Source of the DNA: Marinospirillum sp.
Lineage (GTDB): Bacteria; Pseudomonadota; Gammaproteobacteria; Pseudomonadales; Halomonadaceae
NCBI GenBank assembly: GCA_007116195.1
Contig: SKIX01000242.1
Span: 1 to 12,404 of the forward strand
Direction of reading: 5' to 3'
Length of the DNA stretch: 12,404 bases
Numbering within the stretch: position 1 is the first letter of the stretch; every line of letters begins with the position of its first letter. A program made the position numbers and the translations under genes. This document shows positions 1-7,899 of the stretch, piece after piece. Below the pieces are notes generated by a model. That model did not search any database. It saw nothing but the letters and a program-made list of their open reading frames with translations, and was not told the DNA's origin.

Positions 1-1446
<1,446 letters not shown>

Positions 1447-1469
1447 AGTTGGGTGGCGTTTTACTTGAT

Positions 1470-1502
1470 AAGGGTCTGCAAGTGCAGGCCCTTTTATTTT
1501 TT
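1470..1502 (+). terminator. Rho-independent terminator of htpG
   Basis: Arms AAGGGTCTGCA (1470-1480) and TGCAGGCCCTT (1483-1493) pair along their length with one G-U wobble. The innermost pairs would open to form the loop. A T-rich tail (TTATTTTTT) follows. It lies 24 bases after the htpG stop. Confidence 0.88.
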
Positions 1503-1607
1503 AATTGGCTTGATAAGGAAATACGATCAGCTGTGGAGCGCTTCTTCTGGACAGAGAGCAGATGCCTTAGTAAAGTTTACAACTAATACACAAAATGAAT
1601 AAGAAGT

Positions 1608-1613
1608 GGAGAG
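1608..1613 (+). promoter_or_regulatory. Shine-Dalgarno site deciding the M15 peptidase start
   Basis: GGAGAG, whose GGAG core ends 6 bases before the GTG at 1618. The alternative in-frame GTG at 1606 has only a weak purine run before it, so 1618 is preferred. The nearby ATG at 1595 is out of frame and soon meets a stop. Confidence 0.6.
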
Positions 1614-1617
1614 ATCA

Positions 1618-2586
1618 GTGGAACGTAGAACACTTCTAAAGGCGTTGTCGGTCAGCGGTTTCGTCGCCCTGGGTAGTGGTTCAGTGCTGCGTCAACTTAA
1701 CTTGACCAAGCAATTGCCTGAGAGTTTCGGCATGGGCGCTGCTCAAGGCCAGTGGGCTGCAGTTAACCTGAAGCAGGGTATGGAAGATATCCTGCCTACT
1801 GAAATCAGTCAGGCACTCGCTGCTGCGCACCAAGAAGCAGTAGAGCAGCAGCTGGCTGTTAATAATGGTCAGGTTGATCCGCAAACACGCACACGTTATT
1901 TTGAAAGTGTGTTTGATGATGACTATTTCCTGCCCGATGAAAAGATGGATACGATGTTATCCACTTATCATCGCCTGGACCGAGTTCAGGATGTGGTTGG
2001 TCATGGTAACTTTAATCTTTTATCTTTCGATGAAGCGCTACTTTACGCACGTAACTATTCTCAAATAGGCTCTTTTACACGTGCAGAGTTGGAGTTTATG
2101 GAAGAGCTGTTTTTCACTGATGCCAGTCTTTATGGTTTTCACGGTGAAAAAATTATGGACAGGATGACCCATACTGTAACCCGTAATGATGTCGAAGGTG
2201 TTCCTGGAACTGGCCACTTTTTGTTTAAAGGCAAAAGCCGAGAGTTCTATGCTCAGTTGAAGAAACAGGTTGGTGATGATTTAGTGCTCACCTCCGGTGT
2301 GCGTAATTTCATTAAACAAACCCATTTGTTTTTGGCCAAGGCTGAGCAGTCTGCGGGTAATATGTCCAAGGCTTCTCGCTCTCTGGCGCCGCCTGGGCAC
2401 TCTTATCATGCTATTGGTGATTTTGATGTGGGCAAAGTAGGCTTTGGTTATCGCAACTTTAGTGATGACTTTGCTGAAACCGATCTTTATCGCCGACTTC
2501 AAGATCTAGGTTTTGTCCAGCTACGTTACACCACGGATAATAGCTATGGTGTGCGTTATGAGCCCTGGCATATACAAGTATCCTAG
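1618..2586 (+). CDS. Tat-exported M15/VanY-like D,D-carboxypeptidase family metallopeptidase
   Basis: This is a 322-residue protein predicted to cut peptidoglycan peptides outside the cytoplasm as a zinc D-Ala-D-Ala carboxypeptidase of the M15 type. The N-terminus MERRTLLKALSVSGF has the twin-arginine pattern (R3-R4, then LLK) followed by a hydrophobic stretch, suggesting export of a folded protein by Tat. The M15 core is at the C-terminus. SYHAIGDFD supplies zinc ligands H264 and D270, and YEPWH supplies catalytic E315 and ligand H318. The His-to-Asp spacing is six positions, whereas the textbook SxHxxGxAxD motif has seven. Residues 40-200 match nothing I can name. The start is GTG 1618, chosen for its ribosome binding site; GTG 1606 would add four residues. 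Terminators on both sides imply a single-gene transcript. The family is fairly sure and the substrate is inferred. Confidence 0.82.
   Translation: MERRTLLKALSVSGFVALGSGSVLRQLNLTKQLPESFGMGAAQGQWAAVNLKQGMEDILPTEISQALAAAHQEAVEQQLAVNNGQVDPQTRTRYFESVFDDDYFLPDEKMDTMLSTYHRLDRVQDVVGHGNFNLLSFDEALLYARNYSQIGSFTRAELEFMEELFFTDASLYGFHGEKIMDRMTHTVTRNDVEGVPGTGHFLFKGKSREFYAQLKKQVGDDLVLTSGVRNFIKQTHLFLAKAEQSAGNMSKASRSLAPPGHSYHAIGDFDVGKVGFGYRNFSDDFAETDLYRRLQDLGFVQLRYTTDNSYGVRYEPWHIQVS
2513..2541 (+). promoter_or_regulatory. Candidate sigma70 promoter inside the M15 gene end
   Basis: TTGTCC (2513-2518), a 17-base spacer and GATAAT (2536-2541). It would start a transcript near 2548, upstream of the 2610-2637 terminator, leading toward the Bax-like gene. 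It is a pattern match only and lies within coding sequence. Confidence 0.25.
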
Positions 2587-2609
2587 GGTGTAGCTAGCCT
2601 GTTTATTTA

Positions 2610-2637
2610 AAACCTCAGTTAAGGCTGGGGTTTTTTT
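2610..2637 (+). terminator. Rho-independent terminator after the M15 peptidase gene
   Basis: Stem AAACCTCAG (2610-2618) against CTGGGGTTT (2625-2633) with one G-U pair, a loop of about six bases, and a run of T through 2637. It sits 24 bases after the stop codon and 25 bases before the next start. Confidence 0.88.
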
Positions 2638-2662
2638 GTCTTAGTCTGCTTAAGGAAAAACT

Positions 2663-3520
2663 GTGTCCGAGCCAGCTTCACCTCCTTGGTTTTTACGTTT
2701 TTTACTCTTAGTTGCTTTGCTTGTTGCCTTGGCAGCATTAATTGCAGAAATAACTGGCTCCAAGCCTCAGCCTGTGCTGGAGCCTTTTCAACCTGGCTTC
2801 ATTCCAGACCCTTTAGAACAGTTGCCAGATATAGGTGAGATTACCCATGTTCCCTGGCGTAAAGAAGCTTTCTTTACTGCTTTGGTGCCTTTAGTTGTAT
2901 ATGAAAATGAGCGCATTGCCTGGCAGCGCAGTCAGTTAGAGAAAGCCAAAGCAGCTCTTGAGCAGGATATTGCGTTGCTGGAAGAGGATGAGCAGCTGTT
3001 AAAGGCTATTTTTGCACACTATCGAGTTGACTGGCCTGCTGATCAAGAGGCCTGGGAGCTGATCCTGAAGCGTGCTTGGCCGGTGCCTGAAGATCTAGTG
3101 CTAATGCAGGGAGCCAAAGAATCCGGTTGGGGCACGTCTCGCTTTGCTGTTGAAGGCAACAATCTTTTTGGTCAATGGTGTTTTTCTCAAGGGTGTGGTT
3201 TGGTGCCTGAAAGACGAACGCCGGATAGGCATCATGAGGTGAGGTTGTTTGCGACGGTGCAAGAGAGTGTGCGTAGCTATTTACGCAATATCAATACGCA
3301 CCGCGCTTACCGTGAACTCAGAGAGCTACGCCAAGCGTTAATTGCCGAAGATGCACAGCCATCCGGCTCTGACTTGGCGCCGGGTTTGATTAGTTACTCG
3401 GAGCGGCGGCAGGCTTATGTCGATGAGGTGCTGCACTTACTGCACAGTAATCAACAGGAAATTCTTCAAGCCTTGGATGCTTATTACCTGCAGTTAACTG
3501 ATGCCACAGGTGGCGAATAG
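2663..3520 (+). CDS. Bax-like glucosaminidase-domain protein, membrane anchored
   Basis: A 285-residue protein predicted to cleave peptidoglycan glycan strands as an N-acetylglucosaminidase, like E. coli Bax and GH73-related enzymes. One N-terminal membrane segment (about residues 10-30) has no obvious cleavage site, so the rest should face the periplasm while anchored. A charged helix or coiled coil follows (about 80-118). The catalytic domain (about 125-270) has the signature AKESGWGTSRFA with catalytic glutamate E153, then GNNLFGQWCF and SQGCG, with the cysteine pair (C173, C178) seen in Bax-type proteins. The GTG start at 2663 is supported by TAAGGA (2651-2656) at good spacing. It follows another cell-wall enzyme but is separated from it by a terminator. 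No promoter is evident in the 25 bases before it. The domain call is strong; the exact bond cut is inferred. Confidence 0.85.
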   Translation: MSEPASPPWFLRFLLLVALLVALAALIAEITGSKPQPVLEPFQPGFIPDPLEQLPDIGEITHVPWRKEAFFTALVPLVVYENERIAWQRSQLEKAKAALEQDIALLEEDEQLLKAIFAHYRVDWPADQEAWELILKRAWPVPEDLVLMQGAKESGWGTSRFAVEGNNLFGQWCFSQGCGLVPERRTPDRHHEVRLFATVQESVRSYLRNINTHRAYRELRELRQALIAEDAQPSGSDLAPGLISYSERRQAYVDEVLHLLHSNQQEILQALDAYYLQLTDATGGE

Positions 3521-3560
3521 CTTAACTAAGAAGTCTTACTCTCTTCAGGGGTGAAATCAG

Positions 3561-3607
3561 TTACAATAGCTAAAAGTCATAGCTTCGTTGGCTTCTAGCT
3601 ATTGTAA
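3561..3607. repeat. Perfect 12-bp inverted repeat directly before gpsA
   Basis: TTACAATAGCTA (3561-3572) and its exact reverse complement TAGCTATTGTAA (3596-3607) flank 23 bases. The right arm runs into the gpsA ribosome binding site AAGGA (3606-3610), sharing its first two bases. The left arm contains TACAAT (3562-3567), a good -10-like hexamer with no convincing -35. No T run follows, so it is not an ordinary terminator. It could be an operator, or an mRNA hairpin that limits ribosome access. Confidence 0.75.
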
Positions 3608-3615
3608 GGAACTTC

Positions 3616-4683
3616 ATGACAACAGATGCACGTGTAGCAGTCGTTGGGGGTGGAAGTTTTGGTACTGCCCTGGCATCAATTTTGGCTGGCAATGGTCATT
3701 TTACTCGGCTGTGGGTGAGAAGACCTGAGTTAGCTACTGCTATCAATGAGCAAGGGTACAATCCTCGCTACCTACCTGACTTAAAGCTACCCTCCAGTTT
3801 ACAAGCAACTTCGGATTTGCAAGCAGCGCTTGATCAAGCTGAAGTGGTTTTTCTGGCTGTTCCTAGCAAAGGTTTTGCTGAGGTACTGCAGCTGGCTCAG
3901 CCTTACCTTAACCCGGAACAGGTCTTGGTCAGTACCACCAAAGGCTTCGAAGAAAAAGGTTTTAAACTAATGAGCCAGGTTATGGCTGAGGTTACCGGCT
4001 TTCAGCGTCTAGGGGTGCTCTCAGGCCCCAACCTGGCGAGTGAATTGGCCCAGCAGCAGCTGACGGGTACTGTTATTGCGAGTGAAGATGCCTGGACTCG
4101 TACCCGGGTACAGCAACTACTGGGGAATAGCTATTTCCGTGTTTATGCGAATACGGACATCTATGGTGCCGAGCTAGGCGGAGCGCTAAAAAATATTTAT
4201 GCCATAGCAGCGGGTATGGCAGCGGCTATGGGGCAGGGAGAAAATACGCGTAGCTTGTTAATGACCCGCGCTTTGGCAGAAATGAGCCGTTTTGCTGTAA
4301 GTTTAGGCGCTAACCCCATGACATTTCTTGGTCTGGCTGGTGTCGGCGACCTGATCGTTACCTGCAGCTCACCTTTATCGCGTAATTTTCGAGTTGGGCA
4401 GGCCTTGGGTAAAGGGCAAAGCCTTGATTCAATTGTCAAAGAGTTAGGCCAGGTTGCTGAAGGGGTCAATACAGTACGTTTGGTCAAAAGCAAAGCGGAC
4501 GCTTTAGGTATTTATATGCCTTTAGTTCAGGCACTCTATGCGGTTCTCTTTGAAGGACACAGTCCTAAGGAAGTTGCCGGATCTATGATGGGCAATGAAC
4601 AGAGTACTGATGTTGAGTTTGTTTTGCCGCGTGATGAAGTTCTGAAGTCGGCACAAAAGATAACTCGCGTTACAACCAACTAA
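3616..4683 (+). CDS. gpsA: Glycerol-3-phosphate dehydrogenase [NAD(P)+]
   Basis: GpsA reduces dihydroxyacetone phosphate to sn-glycerol-3-phosphate, the backbone for phospholipid synthesis, in the cytosol. The 355-residue product begins with a Rossmann dinucleotide site, [14 protein letters not shown] (GGGSFG at 11-16). It continues with GPNLASE near 137 and the catalytic-lysine segment [12 protein letters not shown] (K192). The substrate-binding C-terminal helical domain follows, with [13 protein letters not shown] and AEGVNTV. It is slightly longer than the usual 330-340 residues because of a C-terminal extension. ATG 3616 is preceded by AAGGA with 5-base spacing. The stop TAA is followed immediately by the ribosome binding site of the DUF4389 gene, so the two are very likely co-transcribed. 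The inverted repeat just upstream is a candidate control element. Confidence 0.97.
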   Translation: MTTDARVAVVGGGSFGTALASILAGNGHFTRLWVRRPELATAINEQGYNPRYLPDLKLPSSLQATSDLQAALDQAEVVFLAVPSKGFAEVLQLAQPYLNPEQVLVSTTKGFEEKGFKLMSQVMAEVTGFQRLGVLSGPNLASELAQQQLTGTVIASEDAWTRTRVQQLLGNSYFRVYANTDIYGAELGGALKNIYAIAAGMAAAMGQGENTRSLLMTRALAEMSRFAVSLGANPMTFLGLAGVGDLIVTCSSPLSRNFRVGQALGKGQSLDSIVKELGQVAEGVNTVRLVKSKADALGIYMPLVQALYAVLFEGHSPKEVAGSMMGNEQSTDVEFVLPRDEVLKSAQKITRVTTN

Positions 4684-4684
4684 T

Positions 4685-4689
4685 GGAGG
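4685..4689 (+). promoter_or_regulatory. Shine-Dalgarno site deciding the DUF4389 start
   Basis: GGAGG lies 5 bases before ATG 4695. The upstream ATG at 4683, overlapping the gpsA stop, has no purine-rich site before it, so 4695 is the preferred start. Confidence 0.75.
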
Positions 4690-4694
4690 TTAGC

Positions 4695-5057
4695 ATGGAG
4701 TCACAGAGTTCTTGGAAGAAGCGCTTAGGTGATGAAAGCTTTTGGCTGCGTTTGCCTTTTATGCTGCTGTTCTTTTTTGCATGGAAGTTGGCTGAGCTGA
4801 TCCTGATCGGTGTGATTTTAATTCAAATAGTGGTGCATTTTGTTTTGGGGCAGCCAGTAACGGCCCTGCAGGCCTTGGGTGCTCAGCTAAGTCGCTACAC
4901 CTATCAAGTTTTTCGATACCTGACATTTAACTCAGAGCAAAAGCCTTTTCCTTTTGCTGACTGGCCCAGTGACGAACGCGCAGATCCTGATCCTTACCAA
5001 CCGTTGACGACTGAAGACTCTGCACTTAACGACAGGCCTAAAACTGATGTGGAATGA
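4695..5057 (+). CDS. DUF4389-family small membrane protein
   Basis: A 120-residue protein of unknown function. It has a charged N-terminus, then a long hydrophobic region (about residues 19-51: FWLRLPFMLLFFFAWKLAE and on to VVHFVLG) that could form one long or two short membrane helices. A conserved-looking segment follows (LSRYTYQVFRYLTFNSEQKPFPF), then an acidic, proline-rich tail. This arrangement matches the DUF4389 family as I remember it. It begins 11 bases after the gpsA stop and its end overlaps the possible start of the esterase gene by 11 bases, so it is the middle gene of a three-gene unit. That context hints at a membrane or lipid role but proves nothing. The start is ATG 4695, chosen over ATG 4683 on ribosome binding site grounds. 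Confidence 0.8.
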   Translation: MESQSSWKKRLGDESFWLRLPFMLLFFFAWKLAELILIGVILIQIVVHFVLGQPVTALQALGAQLSRYTYQVFRYLTFNSEQKPFPFADWPSDERADPDPYQPLTTEDSALNDRPKTDVE

Positions 5058-5952
5058 AATGCTTTGGCCTCTGGCTGCAGCTCAGCAGAGTGTTGATTTG
5101 ATGAATCGTCAGCTACTTGCGAGCCAGTGCCGCTTGTTAAGAGATTACCTCAACGAGCTTAACTCCAGTAGCCGCATTCCGCATGATGTTGACTGTACCC
5201 AGTTAACGATTGCTGGCCGGCCTGCGGAGTTGCTTAGCTTAAAGAAAAGTACCTCTCAGCGTTATCTGCTGTATTTGCATGGTGGGGGCTTTGCTTTGGG
5301 TTCTTTGGATACGCATAGAGAACTAGCGATTGCTTTTGCGCGCGATGCTGATGCCCGTGTTCTGGTGATTGATTATCGCCTAGCTCCAGATTACCCCTGG
5401 CCAAGCGGCTTGGAGGATGCCTTGTCCGGTTATGCCTGGCTGCAAGATCAGGGTGTTGAGCCTGCTCGCCTGGTCGTTGCTGGTGATTCAGCGGGGGGTG
5501 GCTTAGCACTGTCACTGATGCAGCGCCTAAAGCAGGATCAAAAGCCGCAGCCAGCAGCTTGCGTGCTCTTATCGCCTTGGGTTGATTTAACGTGTAGTGG
5601 CTCTACCTTGGACTTGAACTCGGCAACCGACCCGCTTTTGAACCGAGTGCAAATGCACGCCTTTGCTGAACTTTATGCGGGTAAGAAAAAGCTGAGTAGT
5701 CCGGATATTTCTCCTTTGTTTGGCGACCTGGCTGATTTAGCACCGACTTTGATTCAGGTTAGCCTCCAGGAGGTGCTATTAGACGATGCACGCCGCCTGG
5801 TGAAAGGCATTCAAGCAGCCGCAGGGCGTGCCGAAATTCAAGAAGTGGCTTGGATGCCGCATGTCTGGCATCTACTCTATCGATATTTGCCCCAGGCTGC
5901 AGCCAGCATTCGGCAAGCTAGCCGGTTTATCAAGGCAGAAAGCTCCAGTTAA
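5047..5952 (+). CDS. HSL-family (alpha/beta hydrolase fold-3) esterase/lipase
   Basis: A 301-residue serine hydrolase of the hormone-sensitive-lipase type, expected to hydrolyse carboxyl esters of short to medium acyl chains. It has the family oxyanion motif LHGGGFALGS (HGGGF at 78-82). The nucleophile elbow is GDSAGGG with S148, and the likely catalytic histidine is H272 in MPHVWH. The acid lies in the segment SLQEVLLDDA, where the usual Asp-Pro-Leu is replaced by Glu-Val-Leu, so the acid may be this Glu or a following Asp. There is no clear signal peptide, so it is probably cytoplasmic or membrane associated. ATG 5047 overlaps the DUF4389 stop, and ATG 5059 is an alternative start. It is the third gene of the gpsA unit, which suggests but does not show a lipid-related substrate. 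Confidence 0.88.
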   Translation: MWNEMLWPLAAAQQSVDLMNRQLLASQCRLLRDYLNELNSSSRIPHDVDCTQLTIAGRPAELLSLKKSTSQRYLLYLHGGGFALGSLDTHRELAIAFARDADARVLVIDYRLAPDYPWPSGLEDALSGYAWLQDQGVEPARLVVAGDSAGGGLALSLMQRLKQDQKPQPAACVLLSPWVDLTCSGSTLDLNSATDPLLNRVQMHAFAELYAGKKKLSSPDISPLFGDLADLAPTLIQVSLQEVLLDDARRLVKGIQAAAGRAEIQEVAWMPHVWHLLYRYLPQAAASIRQASRFIKAESSS

Positions 5953-5961
5953 GCTGGGGTT
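5941..5961. terminator. Possible shared hairpin at the convergent gene junction
   Basis: AGCTCCAG (5941-5948) pairs with CTGGGGTT (5954-5961), with two G-U pairs, around the loop TTAAG. The esterase stop TAA lies in the loop, and the opposing gene's stop overlaps the right arm. The T runs are short on both strands, so termination strength is uncertain. Confidence 0.45.
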
Positions 5962-6754
5962 ACTCTTTCAGGCTAAATATTCTGGCGAGCTGCTGGCGTG
6001 TGAGCTCCGGGTGTTCTAGAGGGAACATATGGCCACCTGTTACTGAGTGGCAGCTAAAACCCATTTTTTCTAGCTTTTTAGCTCGCTGAGGCGTAATCAA
6101 GTCACTTTGCTGGCCTGTTATCAGGTGGGCTGGAACCTTTAAGTGTTTATGGCTGCCGGTAAGATGGTCAGCCAGGTTGCGAAAGATAGCGAGTTCTACG
6201 CTAGGCTGAAAGCGTAAACGCAGGCCGCCTTTACTTGGGTCAGGCTCTAAACCTGCTTCCAAGTAGTCCTGCAAACACGCTGGATGAAATCTGGCAAAAA
6301 GTTTTTTGCTTTGAAAGTAGTTCAAGGCTGCTTCTTTGCTCGGCCAGTGTTGACGCCGGCCGCGGGTGACGCCGGCAGGAGTGACGCGGTCAATAAATCC
6401 TAAACGCTTGGCGAGCTTAAGCCCTAGGCTATCCAGGCCGGTTAGTAGAGGTGGGTCCAGTAACACCAGCTTGGTGAAACGCTCGGGTGCTCTTAAGGCG
6501 GCCATATAGCTGAGAACGCCGCCAAGGGAGTGGCCTACAGCGAGCACGGGCTGCTTGCCAACGGCTTGGTGCAAAAGCTCGAGGTATTCATCAACTAAAC
6601 GCTGCCAGTTAGGATCAACAGGGTAGTGCGGCTGGTGACCGACACGATCAATGAAATGAATCGAGTAGCTGCTTTGTAGCGGTTGTAGTAAATACTTGTA
6701 GCTGGCACCTGGAAAACCATTGGCAGGTGCAAAAAACACTTTTGGAAATTGCAT
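5960..6754 (-). CDS. Alpha/beta hydrolase, function unknown
   Basis: A 264-residue alpha/beta-fold hydrolase of unidentified substrate. The nucleophile elbow AVGHSLGGV puts the serine at 76. The likely acid is D218 in TGQQSDLITP and the histidine H242 in VTGGHMFPLEHPE, giving a complete Ser-Asp-His triad. N-terminal FFAPANGFPGASY replaces the common HG oxyanion motif with an ANGFPG-type turn, as in a group of uncharacterised bacterial hydrolases. There is no signal peptide. The start is the CAT at 6752-6754 (ATG on the - strand), with AAGG about 9 bases upstream. It runs against the esterase gene with 7 bases between stops, and diverges from the six-gene operon with 91 bases between starts. 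I cannot assign a substrate. Confidence 0.85.
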   Translation of the reverse strand: MQFPKVFFAPANGFPGASYKYLLQPLQSSYSIHFIDRVGHQPHYPVDPNWQRLVDEYLELLHQAVGKQPVLAVGHSLGGVLSYMAALRAPERFTKLVLLDPPLLTGLDSLGLKLAKRLGFIDRVTPAGVTRGRRQHWPSKEAALNYFQSKKLFARFHPACLQDYLEAGLEPDPSKGGLRLRFQPSVELAIFRNLADHLTGSHKHLKVPAHLITGQQSDLITPQRAKKLEKMGFSCHSVTGGHMFPLEHPELTRQQLARIFSLKE

Positions 6755-6834
6755 AACGCTTGCCTTAAAATTATTTTTTTACTATTTGAACGCTCGTTTT
6801 AAATAAATGCAAGCTTGATTTTTAACCCGGTTTT

Positions 6835-6839
6835 AGGAG
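6835..6839 (+). promoter_or_regulatory. Strong Shine-Dalgarno before a 35-residue gene
   Basis: AGGAG, 6 bases before ATG 6846. Nothing comparable precedes the AEC transporter ATG at 6953, so this site probably serves the small gene, with the transporter translated by coupling. Confidence 0.7.
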
Positions 6840-6845
6840 TCCACC

Positions 6846-6953
6846 ATGGCGCAAGAGCCAGAAAAGCAAAAGCTAGCCAATAAAAACCTGCGCAACCTTC
6901 TGTTTATTTTGATTGCTTTAGCGGGCCTGGCCTATGGTTTGGCTAGCCTCTAA
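6846..6953 (+). CDS. 35-residue single-pass membrane peptide
   Basis: The product has a charged N-terminus (MAQEPEKQKLANKNLR), then a hydrophobic helix (NLLFILIALAGLAYGLASL) long enough to span the membrane once. Three things support real translation: the strong AGGAG site at 6-base spacing, the TAATG overlap of its stop with the AEC transporter ATG, and the lack of an independent ribosome binding site for that transporter. It is too short for standard gene finders. Function is unknown. It may be a small accessory subunit of the transporter, or mainly a leader whose translation delivers ribosomes to the next gene. I do not recognise a named family. Confidence 0.65.
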   Translation: MAQEPEKQKLANKNLRNLLFILIALAGLAYGLASL

Positions 6954-7897
6954 TGTTCTGGGAAACCCTTGCCTTCACCCTTCAAGTGACGGCACCTGTA
7001 TTTTTGCTGGTTTTTTTGGGGCTATTTTTTGCTCGTATAGGCCTGTTGAATGATGAGTTTAACCGGGTTGCATCGCGCTTGGTCTTTAATGTCACCTTGC
7101 CGGTACTCGTTTTTGTTAACTTAAAAGCAACGGACTTGAATCAGGTTTTTGCTTGGGATCTGCTGCTTTACGTTACCCTGGTTACTTTGCTCGCTTTTGT
7201 TTGGCTGGTGTGGCGTGCCCAGCGGTTAACTCAGATCGAAGATAGAGGCGTATTTGTACAGGGTGCCTTTCGCGGTAATCTGGGTATCTTGGGCCTGGCT
7301 TTAGCCGCGAATCAGTATGGCGAAGAGGGCCTGGCGCTTGCATCCTTACTTTTGGCTTTGCTGATCCTGGTCTACAACCTGTTGGCTGTGGTTGCTTTAA
7401 ACATCTGGCGTCAGACCTCGGGAATCAACTGGTCGCGCATGGGTTTAGATATCCTGCGTAACCCTTTAATTCTTGCGGTTGTATTTGCTGTCCCTCTATC
7501 TTTATATGATCTGGCTTTACCCCAGGTGGCTATGCAAACGGCTGATTATCTTGCCAGAATGACCCTGCCTTTGGCACTTTTATGCATAGGTGCTGCCTTG
7601 GATTTAAAGGCTTTGCGTGCTACTTCTAAAACAGCTTTAATTTCTTCTGCTTATAAATTGGTATGGCTGCCTTTGCCGATGGTTGCTGGGGCCTGGTTGC
7701 TAGGTTACCAGGGCATGACTTTGGGTGTGCTGTTTATTATTTTTAGCTGTCCTACAGCGGCTGCCAGCTATGTGATGGCCAGAGCAATGGGAGGCAATGC
7801 AGTTTTGGCGGCCAATATTGTTGCCTTGACGACGCTTTTAGGCACTCTATCTATTAGTTTGGGCGTATTTGTCTTGCATTTCTGGGGGTTAAGTTAG
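6953..7897 (+). CDS. AEC-family (auxin efflux carrier) transporter
   Basis: A 314-residue inner-membrane protein with about ten hydrophobic segments, the size and layout of bacterial AEC permeases. Typical features are the opening FLLVFLGLFFARIGLL, the early pattern RLVFNVTLPVLVFVNL, a mid-protein GAFRGNLGILGLAL motif (the RxNxG-type signature), and a late segment ending in SCPTAAASYVMARAMGGNA. Relatives export or import organic acids such as malate or malonate, or auxin-like compounds; the substrate here is unknown. ATG 6953 overlaps the small membrane gene stop as TAATG, and the hydrolase gene follows directly, so it sits inside an operon. Confidence 0.9.
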   Translation: MFWETLAFTLQVTAPVFLLVFLGLFFARIGLLNDEFNRVASRLVFNVTLPVLVFVNLKATDLNQVFAWDLLLYVTLVTLLAFVWLVWRAQRLTQIEDRGVFVQGAFRGNLGILGLALAANQYGEEGLALASLLLALLILVYNLLAVVALNIWRQTSGINWSRMGLDILRNPLILAVVFAVPLSLYDLALPQVAMQTADYLARMTLPLALLCIGAALDLKALRATSKTALISSAYKLVWLPLPMVAGAWLLGYQGMTLGVLFIIFSCPTAAASYVMARAMGGNAVLAANIVALTTLLGTLSISLGVFVLHFWGLS

Positions 7898-7899
7898 TG

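Noticed and set aside
1576..1604. TTTACA as a -35 box for the M15 gene
   Set aside because: No acceptable -10 hexamer lies at 16-18 bases, so I do not list a promoter.
3539..3567. Full sigma70 promoter for gpsA using TACAAT as -10
   Set aside because: The hexamer at the -35 distance does not resemble TTGACA, so it is mentioned only within the inverted-repeat entry.
5828..6019. Short + strand frame across the convergent junction
   Set aside because: It overlaps two real genes in other frames and has no ribosome binding site or domain.
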